DNA of 64,000 nt from Thereva unica (taxonomy: Eukaryota; Arthropoda; Insecta; Diptera; Therevidae), in NCBI GenBank assembly GCA_949987705.1, contig OX465286.1:5805445-5869444 (forward strand), given 5' to 3'. Below are positions 55,005 to 64,000 of the stretch, piece after piece (positions within the stretch are counted from its first letter, which is position 1; each line of letters starts with the position of its first letter). Below the pieces are notes generated by a model. The model was not told the origin of the DNA. It worked only from the letters and a program-made list of their open reading frames with translations, and made no database searches. A program made the translations under genes and the position numbers.

Positions 55005-57635
55005 TTTTTTTTAGTTTTTCGGCCCGTATAATCTCCAAGCTGGTCGAAAGCTGCAAGAAGGTCTTCTCCCTAGCCGGATGATATATGATACTCTCCAGTA
55101 GGTAGCGAACTACACATCGGAATATCGGCCAGACTGGAGGTAATTCTCGCAGGTACGCCGTATGGAGTTTGTACAGAAGCCCCTGTGCGCGCAATGAAAG
55201 ACATTTCCATGTACTTATTGCGGTAACTAGCTCCAGATGGAAGAGTCTATTATTATGTGTAAAGGCTAGGATTTTTTATTACCCTTTTATTACCCTTACT
55301 GCTGCTATGCTAATATATCGCCAGAATCGTGTCCATAATTACGGGACACTAGTCAATATGGGTATCATGCTCGTAGCTAGCCCATTGCTGAACCCCTCTA
55401 CCAGGAGGAACGTATCGGTGATTTTTTACCCCATTGGATAGGATGGCTCAGTTATACCCGCAGGCACTTAGTATGTCCTTCGTCGATTGGGGCTATTCAG
55501 GTCGGAGCAGCTATTTTTAGTTGACGATACAATTTTACCCCCCGACCAGAGACTTACCCAAAAACCTAATCAAATTCTTGACCGATAGAAGACACTTTTA
55601 CCAGCTCTCTGGTTATAAAACAAAAAAGAACGTTGTAAAATATTGCATCTAGTCTGACAATTAAGGGACGACAGGACAGATACTTTATATCGTTGGATAC
55701 ATAAAATGAAAGTGATTAAAACCAAAATGAAGATTCTTTAAACGCAGCCCCCCACCCTCCTCATCAGCCGCCCTTCGTTCCTTCTGGCTGGAGTATACCA
55801 AGGGCGCATTTCCTTCGAGGACCAATAAAAAACCAGCAATCTAGCTAAGCTCATCCATGCAGGCATACACTTTTTGCAAAAGACAAATAACAACCAGCCA
55901 ACAATATAGATTTAATCCTTTTTTATTATTAAGAAGAATATTAAAAAAAGGGATTTTTTAACCTCGCTCCTTTTTACTGTTATATCGAAGATAAACCTTT
56001 TCCCTAGGAGAACAATCCGAAAATATAGTACGATCACTAAAAAAAGGGAAAGGGAAAAATATGAAAAAAAGTTATAAAATTTCACAGTCTTTCACTTTCA
56101 GAACACACAGACCCACACCCCCTCTCTCCAAACACCTCCAAAAACAGGTCTCAGTCAGGATATTTTGTGTGTGCTTGATAGGAGGATAGGTGGCGCTTTT
56201 TTTGTGAGCGTGGGTGTGTGTTTTTTGGGGATAGTGACGAAGGGGGGGGGGGGGGCAATATGATGTTAGGAAGTGGGACTGAAAACTTTTTTATGCTTTA
56301 TGCCTGCAGGCAAAGGATATTTTTTTGTCGTGCTCATCAGGAGCAGCAGAAAGCAAAAATATATCCCTATTTGCCCGGAATAATGTCCTTAAGTTTCTAG
56401 CTCTGGACAACAAATTCAATTATGTAAATTGGTGACTCTCTAGTTTTTATGGGTTTTCCTTTTTTTTGGTGAAACTTTTTTTCTAGTTCAATTAATCTCG
56501 TTATTTGTATTAAGCGGGTTTTAAAAAATTTTAGAGCTGCAAGTCGGCGAGGATTATAGTCCGTATTTTGTTTATTGTTGCAGATAACCTAATCCATCAT
56601 AATATGCGTAGAACAGGCGTCTCGTTTAATAACGTGTCATTGCCATGGGAATCCCAGTCAACTCGGGCCTATCGGGAATTTTTTTTTACCGAAATCCTGC
56701 CTTTGGTTTGCTGGGAAACAGTTCATGAAAGCACGAGGCTCGAGTGTGCTCGGAAATTTCACTTCTCTTGAATTGGTCTTCTGGTGGTTCCAGAACCTGT
56801 CCTGGAAGGAGAAAGGCCATTGCGGCTACACCTTTTTTCTTTTTCTGAGGCTCCTCTGGGTGGTCCTGTGACTTGATACCGTTTAGGCAGTACAGCAGAT
56901 GGACCCGGCATGGGTTGCGTTCCTCCTTAGCTGCAGCCGGATGCTGCCTAGGGGTGCTTCATGGCTTCACGGGTTTCTGATCACCGCCCTGCCCCTTCAG
57001 TCTGTTGGGAAGGTGTTTCCAAAAGCGGGGTTCGAGTGTACTCCGTGGGGCTCCTTAATTCCATTCCGGTCGTTTTTGAATGGGTCCTCTGCAGCTTAAT
57101 TGGACCACGGAATGATAGATGGCGACCTCCAAGTATACATGATCAGTCCACCGCGTGGGTTCACTGTGGGCAAGACGATGCTGCTACCGTCGCCACAGTC
57201 CTCCTTCCAACCTTGCCTTCCTTTTTCATAAGATCCTTGCTCCATTCACATACTCCCTTTCATGGGTGCCATTTTTAAACTAATATGCCAAGGTATCATG
57301 GCGAAAGCTGAATGGCCAGCCAGTGGTTAAAGTGGTTGGTCGTAAACAGTCCCCGCCGATGGCCGGGCAAGATCGGTATATTGAACTAGAGATTAACGAG
57401 AGAAAGAGAAAGAGAGCGCCTATTGAACGGAGAGCGCATCCTTCGGAGAGGGAGAAAGGCCGGAAAGAGAGATCTGCCGTGGCTGTAAATTGGCATTATG
57501 TAGCTTGTCGGATTTATAGTCAACTGTGGGGTACACATTAACCCGTAGATTAATTTGACTGTCGACTAAGGTCTGATGCTTCAAATGGACGGGTTCCAAC
57601 TTCGATAATAATAACCTTAGATAATAGCCTTAGAA
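55005..57635. other. Noncoding stretch, possible old repeats
   Basis: No gene is firmly supported. Two TTTTATTACC units lie at 55276-55298, and a G run near 56242. The GC-richer block 56780-57290 and the minus-strand frame 54991-55194 (GLLYKLHTAYLRELPP) may be retroelement debris, but I could not assign them. Confidence 0.45.
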
Positions 57636-57639
57636 ATGT

Positions 57640-57930
57640 CTTTATTATGTTTCGTTTTATTACCATTTTCATCATCTTTTTTATTACCCTTCTTATTAAC
57701 TCCGCCGTCGTCTGGTCCCAAGTCCAGGGTGTGAAAGGAGGAGGTTGGCCGATCTGCCGAATTGACCAGACTCGGGAAACCGAACAAACTAAGCAAGAAA
57801 CCATATTTTCAAAGCGGCACAGACAGCAGCGTATCTGTTGCGGGTACGTCCGCTCGGACCGCCAGCTAACGGATCAAAGAATTACCTCCTTACTACCTCT
57901 TTTATTATCTCTTATTACCTCTTACGACAG
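57640..57930 (+). repeat. TTTTATTACC units around an RTE-like 3' tail
   Basis: The first units (57646-57690) follow AAATGTCTTTATTATGTTTC, a family B-like lead. More units, reading TTATTACCTCTTA, lie at 57895-57925. Between them is the LINE tail described separately, so the tail may have been inserted into an array. Confidence 0.6.
57735..57885 (+). mobile_element. RTE-like 3' tail fragment
   Basis: GAGGTTGGCCGATCTGCCGA and ATTGACCAGACTC are followed by GGCACAGACAGCAGCGTATC, TGTTGCGGGTACGTCCGCTC and GGACCGCCAGCTAACGGATC. This is collinear with 45872-45992 and, in the second half, with the end of the 1.4-2.0 kb relic. Confidence 0.75.
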
Positions 57931-58124
57931 GCAATTGCAGCGGCTTGCTTAACCTTATTGATTAAGTTGTGCGTGCCAGTTGCAAAGCTTTCGAGTAGAG
58001 TAGAGCGCAGAATAGCTCGTCCTAGTCGGGAACTGGATGGTTTAATATTGCTTCTGAAAGAGATTTGTTTTGCAAGGGGAGGGGGGCTTGCAAATTACGA
58101 AAATTCTGCTTACGTAACACCTTG

Positions 58125-58335
58125 AATGGCCCTTTATTACCCTTTTAATTACCTTTTATCTTACCTGTAACATTACGTTTTTATTACCCTCTTAATTACC
58201 TGTATAGTTACACCCTTTTAATTACCCCTTTTATTACTTTTATATTACCCTTTTTATGACCCTTTTAATTACCTATTTTATTACTTTTTTACCCTTATTA
58301 TTACCTGTTTTATTATTTAAAGGGTAATAAACTTT
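58125..58335 (+). repeat. Long TTTTATTACC-type array
   Basis: About 18 degenerate units of TTTTATTACC/TTTTAATTACC fill 210 bp, ending with one inverted unit (GGGTAATAAA). It is the longest array of this motif in the window and the most diverged. Confidence 0.85.
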
Positions 58336-58339
58336 TTAT

Positions 58340-61130
58340 GGCCTTTCTTACGACAGGCCTTTAATGGCAGTTGTTTTGCGTGTAAACTTATGAGAGTTGA
58401 AAAAGATGTGGTTCTTTTCTCAGGGTGGTCTAGAGCTCCAAAGAATGCAGCTTCAATGTACAATGTGCTGCCCACACTATTCTGTCTCCAAGAGGGTCAA
58501 GGTTTTCACTGTCACTGGACTCTATTGCTTGAAGTACACATATTGGAAGTAGTTTTTGGGTGGAACCGTTGCTCGCTATTATAACTAGCTTAGCTGAAGT
58601 AAAGTAGAGGGGATGGGCACGGCGGTACTATTATGATCCTTCAGGGGTATATAGCGCAATATAAAGTAGAATGCCCAACAAGAAAGAAATATGAAGCTAG
58701 CATAAAAAGGGAAGAGATGGGTAAACAAAATAAATATAATAAGGAGCAAGTACGGGGGGGGAAGGGAAGAATTTGAAGAATAAGAAGTGGAAAAAAAATT
58801 GTCGAACACAATCAACCACATCTGGTGAAAAATTCAACAATAAACACCAGCCATTATCAAGAGAGAAAAGTCCGCCGCCCCCACCCCCCTACCACCCTCG
58901 GTCGCTTATAATTTTCTTGGCTATACAGTTATGCGAGAATTACTTTCTCTATATCTCTCGCTCTCCTTCTCTTTCTCTCAGTTTCTATTTATATTTTTTT
59001 GGGGAACATTTTTCAATTAGATTTGAGCCAGGCGCCACGGTATACACCCCGTACAGAGAAAACGGTACAGGGAAAAACCAGGATTCCAGTTCAATTATTG
59101 AGATTAAAATTCCACTCCTGTCCAGTATTCCCGGCGGGCATTGGAGAAATTGAGCAGGAATCATTCATGTTTACCAGGAAACAGGGGAGGAAAAATCTCG
59201 TTATAACTGAAAGAATTTTTTTTTGTGGAGAGGGGATATATATGGTATATTGCATGTACATCTATATATCTATATCTATAGGGAAACGAAGTTGAAAGTA
59301 GTATACACCAACAGGAGCAGTACAAACACCAATAATAACAACAGCAACAAAAACAAAAAGGATATACAAAGATATACAGGATGGATAAGAAGAAGAATTC
59401 GCCTGTTGGATTGTGTTCCACACCAAAAAAAAATGCGTGTGGAAGCAAAAAAAAAAAAACAATTTCCAATGTAATAGCGTCCCACAGGTGCAATAATGCT
59501 GCTGGGACTTATAAATTAAATACAAAAGTTTCCTTTTCTTTGTCTCCCGTTTTATATATATTTTTTTCGTTCTCGGCTGTGCGGCGGCTTCTCCTCGTCG
59601 ATTTCTAGAAGATACAAAATTTCTTACCCAAGGATATGAATACTATGGAATGCAGATTTAAGGCCACCACCTCCAGAAGGATGAGGGGATTTTATTTTCC
59701 GAAGCCCAGAGATTTCATTTTATTTTTTTTTTCTTATTTTTTTGTTGGTTTTTTGTTGTTGTTGTTGAAGAAGAAGAAGAACATAAGAAGGGAAAAACTG
59801 CTTACCGCCTTTGGTTAAAAAAAGTACCGTTTTTTATCCTTGGTTTTACCTTGGTATCGTTTTTTTGTTTTCGTTTTGTTTTGGTGGCTATAAGACAGGA
59901 TAACCACCACGAAAATTGGGAGCCTTTTCGATATACACAAGAGAGAGGGAGCGAAAGTTGTGTTGCACAGCAGCATACTCAAGAGTGTCACACAGATCCC
60001 TTAATGTATTTTTACTGTCTGTTCCACGTTATTCGGAAATAACAACCGCCCTCCCCTCTCCACCCTTGTTTTGGCATGAAGTTAGCTCACTGCTTTAGTT
60101 TAAGGGGGGCAAGATACCGCGCGGGTTTTACCGGAACAATACTGATTTGGCCCGATACTATCAGCCCCTCTTCGGATGAGGTAAAGATGACTCGAGTTGG
60201 TTTACACTAAAGGGACCATGAACATGGTTTATACACTAACCACTTTTCCCACTCCCTTTTGACTCAACCGCCTTTCCGACCGGAAGACAACACCCCCGCT
60301 CAACCCCCTTTTGTAACACCGTTCAACCGCCTTTTGTACCCATGCCCAACCGGCACACTACCCACACCCAACCGCCACTCTACCCACAACCAACAAAAAC
60401 AAAAAAAAATCCAAAAGATTTTGTGTATTGTGTTACTCTCGTTTCTGGTTGATGCTTATAGTATAGTATAGTATCGTATAGAGTACATCAACTTCAACAA
60501 ACATAGGGAACGGGGGGTCCAGAGGATATTATGGTGTGTCCTGGTACACGCATTCCTTCTTCTTATCCTATATAGAAGAGTCTCGGTGTATGGCTTTTTT
60601 TCTGGCTTTATCTGCAACATTTTATGGATGAATGGGGAACATAAGAAATTGTATGCATTATTAATATTAACATGGGATCGTAAAAATGGAAATGAATCAT
60701 TTAACTAGGGATTATCTGGATTAGTTTTTGTGGGGGTTAACCTGTGTTCAAAAAAAAATGTGTTTCTCTTCTTATGTAGAAGTACAAATATATGAGATAG
60801 TGGAATAGATACGCTCTAATTTAACATAACAAATAAGAAACACTTGATTTTAATTTAATTAATTAGGAAACATCCCTTGTACTCGACCAGTTAATATGTA
60901 CCATGTCTTTCAGGTTACTTTTGAACAATGTCTAGAGTAGTGAAAGTGCTTAGTTTGAAGGATAAAACAGAATGAAACCTTTAGTTTGAACTCTAATATA
61001 ATAGTGGGCTCATATGTAGAGACTTTTGCCTAATAGACTTCTGCCTAATAGACAGGCGTGCGTTGGGGGGTAGAAAAGGCACAAGTAGAATTAAGGAGAA
61101 AACAAAGAAGATACCACCATCGCCGAAGAA
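58340..61130. other. Noncoding stretch with microsatellites
   Basis: No gene is supported in about 2.8 kb. A degenerate CAACCGCC-type repeat lies near 60268-60390, TCTCTC runs near 58955-58980, and a TTG run followed by a GAAGAA run near 59750-59780. Confidence 0.55.
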
Positions 61131-61140
61131 ATCCTCCTAA

Positions 61141-61777
61141 GGTATTGTATATTAATTACGTGAGGGGTTTAGTGGGGGAGGGGGTCGAGCCGAATCTCAC
61201 CCAAGTGGGGGAAAGAGGGGTCTCAGCAAATATCACATAATTTTTTTTTCTCAAGAAACAGTGTGAAATTGCAAAGAAACTGGGTTAAATTAAGTAAAAC
61301 ATGTTTTTCCAGTGAAGACACTCATTCACTTACAGGCCGCCGGCAGGCCGTGGTCTCTTAGGCCAAGACGGAAGGCACGGCCCGTTAAAGGCCATGCATT
61401 ACTCAGTATGGCTGAGGAATTAGGACTTCAGATATCCGCGGGCAAAAATGTTCACACGAAGGTGTGTGTGTGTGGTTTTCACGCCTAATTCGCGCCTTAC
61501 TTTCCGTTCCGAGTGGATACGGCATGAATTCTTGCCGTAAATTCACTGCTTGAGACTGAATAGAAGTTCAGATCTTCAGGCAAGAACTGACGATAAATGC
61601 CCACACACATAAAATTATTTGTCAGTTTTCGTGGACTGCAGGCCCCATATAAATTCTACACAACAAATTGTGAGAGTGGGGGAGGGACAGGGTCGAGCCA
61701 AATCTCACGACATCTCACCAAGGGGGGGGAGGTCGAAAAATTGCAAAAATCACCCCTCGTAATTAATGGATAACCCC
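61141..61777. mobile_element. Second TAA-flanked GGGGTCGTCC-family element
   Basis: The right end reads TAATTAATGGATAACCCC and is followed by TAA. The left end is more worn (GGTATTGTATATTAATTACG) but is also preceded by TAA. The interior matches the 3.0 kb copy (GAGGGGGTCGAGCCGAATCT, AACATGTTTTTCCAGTGAAG, TTCACTTACAGGCCGCCGGC). It is about 170 bp shorter. Confidence 0.82.
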
Positions 61778-61990
61778 TAACCACACACAAGATACTCCCA
61801 CCACATCCCTACTCTAATGAAAGAGCAAGCGACAGCCATATGGCCACAGTAAAATTATTTGGGGTCCCCTGTTTTTTTGCTGCGAACAAAGCCCTATACC
61901 ATAACGACCGAGCAGCAAATGTTTATAGGCTGTTGCTGCTGCTGCCAACGCGTACTACAGCGCCTCTCACTGTAAAGAAAAAGAGGGCCT

Positions 61991-62160
61991 TTGTATAGAT
62001 TTTTTCCGCAAGACTTAGAGAAGACCCTAACAGTTATAGTAGCCTCTAATCAGCCAGTTACTTACGAAGAAGCCGAAAGGCTCCTCAATAGGACTTACTT
62101 GCCCCCTCACCTCGCTCGGCGCCCGATCACACATGCCACCTGCTGCTGGTCTAGAGAAAG
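61991..62160 (+). other. Unassigned protein-like open frame
   Basis: The frame reads DLEKTLTVIVASNQPVTYEE and then AERLLNRTYLPPHLARRP. The composition looks coding, but no family is recognised and no splice sites clearly frame it. It may be retroelement debris or an exon piece. Confidence 0.25.
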
Positions 62161-62399
62161 ATTTTTAGTTCTCCCTCATAAGAAAAAGACACAAGTTTTT
62201 ACTCCACAGCCATTGCAAATATTACATTTTATAAGCTTCTTTTCGAATACGTATAATACTTCATTCTTTTGCGCAATATTTTGAAAATCGTTCTACTTTC
62301 TATCGATATTACAGCCCCCATCGCTCAATCCATAAATTTTTTGTGTCCTATAACATTTGCTGATATACTTATTAAAAATAAAACGTTCTCCATTCTTTT

Positions 62400-62680
62400 T
62401 GTAGAAAAGGTAATAAAAGGGTAATAAAAATGGTAATAAAGGTGATAATAAGGTGATAAAAATGGTAATAAAGGAAATAAAACGAAACATAATAAAAATT
62501 CACCTATAAAAGACATGTTAAGATATTGGTGTTTATAGTAAGCCAATTGAAAAATAAATAAAGGTAATAATAAGGCAATAAAAAAGGTAATAAAAAGGTA
62601 ATAACCTCACAGAGTACCAGTATCAATTTTAGTAGTTTTTTTTTAGTTTCCGGATTATTTTAATATTAGTTTAGTAAAAA
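62400..62680 (-). repeat. TTTTATTACC element, family B copy, inverted
   Basis: Read on the minus strand: AACTACTAAAATTGATACTG, GTACTCTGTGAGGTTATTAC, an array, TTACTATAAACACCAATATC, TTAACATGTCTTTTATAGGT, TTATGTTTCGTTTTATTTCC and a second array (62400-62470 in plus coordinates). It keeps the same block order as 35.6-35.9 kb, so arrays and flanks move as one unit in either orientation. Confidence 0.82.
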
Positions 62681-62689
62681 ATAAAACTT

Positions 62690-64000
62690 TCGCTGTCCAT
62701 TAGCATTTCACCCTGTGCACCATTCTATCCTCAAACGAAAAAAAAATTAAAAATAAATAAAAAAGAATAGCGGGTCCATTGGACGCCCGAATCAAGATTT
62801 AAAAAAGCAAAACCCGTATTCGCTTCCTGCCCTTATTTTTTATCTATGTACAATGTTATTCTATTTTGCTTCTGTATTTTATTAATCATGCCATTGCATG
62901 AGCCGAAAAGTGTGTGAGTGTAGAGGAATGGGACGGATGGGATGGATAAAAATGACATAGGTAAGGTAAGGTAGCTTCAGCTTCATTGGGTGCCAGCAAT
63001 ACTGATTATATGCTACTATGAAAAGTAGATAGACAGAAATGGTAGTAATGCTGATGGCAATAGAGCTACAGTGTGGTAGATCCAAAAGTGTAGAGAACAA
63101 AAAAAAACATTTTCATACAAGGATATATTATTCTGGGTCTTTGTGAGATTCAAATATTTAATGAACATCATCCTGCAAGATACCACCAAAAGGCCAATGG
63201 ATATGGTGTGTGATCAGAATCATAGCACTTAAACCGGGCCTTTAACAAAGAGGTAGCATAAAGGTGTCTACACAAACAGTAAAGTTTATACCTGGATATA
63301 CACCTTTAATATCTGTATGTATTATACACCACCGTGAGAATTTCTCTTTCTCTGAGGTATATACATACATACATGCCTATCCTTATGCCCTCGTTTTAAC
63401 ATTGAAAATATCAACTAACCGCGCTAAATAATTACCAAGAAAATGTTTCCCTTATCATCCTAACTGTGTGATATCCTTGCGGATGGGTTGTATACATATT
63501 TATATATACATACACCATTATATATATAATTTCACAAAATTTGCCTACCTTATAAACTCTTATGTGTGTAACGGCTGGGGAAAATTTTCTAATCTCTCTA
63601 GAACCTTTCGCGTGTTATTTGCTTTAAAATTTTGCCCAATCCACACATATTGTTCGCCCATCACCTCTAGCCCCTATTCACTTTGTACTTCTTAAAACCC
63701 CCCCATATCAATATCTCGCCTAAGCATACTTTTGGTATTGCAAATTAAATTTTCCACCCTGGCCATACCATTGTCAATGTAGGTATAGCTATCTTTTCTG
63801 TAAATGTATGTGAAAAAAGTTGTGTTTACTGAATGGTATTATACCAGCCACCACCCCCCACCCCTCACCCACCATGCAACGTTTACCCTTTCTTTATCTT
63901 CTTTTTGTTTGACCTATAAAGATAAATATAATAAAACTGTCTAGTAAATGAAAGCCCACCAACAAGCTGTATTGCATCGATTGTGTAAACATATGCGTAT
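62690..64000. other. AT-rich noncoding stretch to the window end
   Basis: No gene is supported. TACATA and TATATA runs lie near 63360 and 63500. Confidence 0.55.

Noticed and set aside
57323..57541. Lys/Arg/Glu-rich open frame
   Set aside because: The composition is purine-driven, and no domain or splice context was seen.
1..64000. CRISPR array
   Set aside because: The tandem repeats have no uniform unique spacers and the sequence is eukaryotic.

Overview
This is a eukaryotic, almost certainly insect, genomic window. The reasons are the lack of dense open reading frames, a strongly AT-rich background full of simple repeats, many decayed non-LTR retrotransposons of kinds common in insects (RTE-like, R1-like and RNase H-bearing LOA/Jockey-like), a tRNA-derived SINE, several MITEs and one hAT-type element. 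Poly-glutamine coding and abundant ATACATA/TATGTA microsatellites would fit a fly, but I cannot fix the order. The window looks like gene-poor intronic or intergenic DNA.

Host coding signal is sparse. Two candidate exons lie on the minus strand. One is an apparent first coding exon at 13119-13298: it has an in-frame stop just before the ATG, a Gln-rich 60-codon reading frame and a CAG|GTAACG donor. The other is an internal-exon candidate at 46440-46552, with a pyrimidine-rich tract, a TTTAG acceptor and a GG|GTAAAA donor. If both are real, most of the window would be intron of one or two large minus-strand genes. I cannot name either protein.

The only long intact reading frame, 27026-28687, is a 5'-truncated RTE-like reverse transcriptase that still has its YADD catalytic motif. 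Around it are older relatives: C-terminal or 3' pieces at 1440-2000, 19776-20175, 31720-32130, 37921-38110, 40735-40890 (minus) and 40934-41505, plus bare 3'-tail fragments near 45.9 and 57.8 kb. A minus-strand R1-like relic (6120-7680) and LOA-like relics (18590-19195, 22740-24040, 30700-30880, 38190-39030) are also recognisable. Two of these relics join an ORF1 piece directly to a later ORF2 piece, which implies internal deletions.

DNA-transposon-like elements include a hAT-type element with an 8-bp target duplication (4499-5546) and two TAA-flanked elements sharing a GGGGTCGTCC end (3040-3847 and 61141-61777, with a lone end at 17229). There is also a TTAA-flanked inverted-repeat element (about 11402-12321), a cluster of short foldback MITEs (13.6-14.75 kb), a 109-bp near-perfect hairpin (39069-39177) and an inverted-repeat element that carries a 13-bp minisatellite (43069-43518).

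The most unusual theme is repeat architecture. A TTTTATTACC motif recurs as short arrays at more than ten places, inside what look like dispersed elements with their own conserved flanks. The same 10-mer is half of a palindromic 24-bp satellite unit at the start of the window. Several other minisatellites (10-13 bp units at 43.2, 44.9, 47.9, 50.2 and 54.3-55.0 kb) and a three-copy 160-bp tandem repeat (20.5-21.0 kb) add to this.
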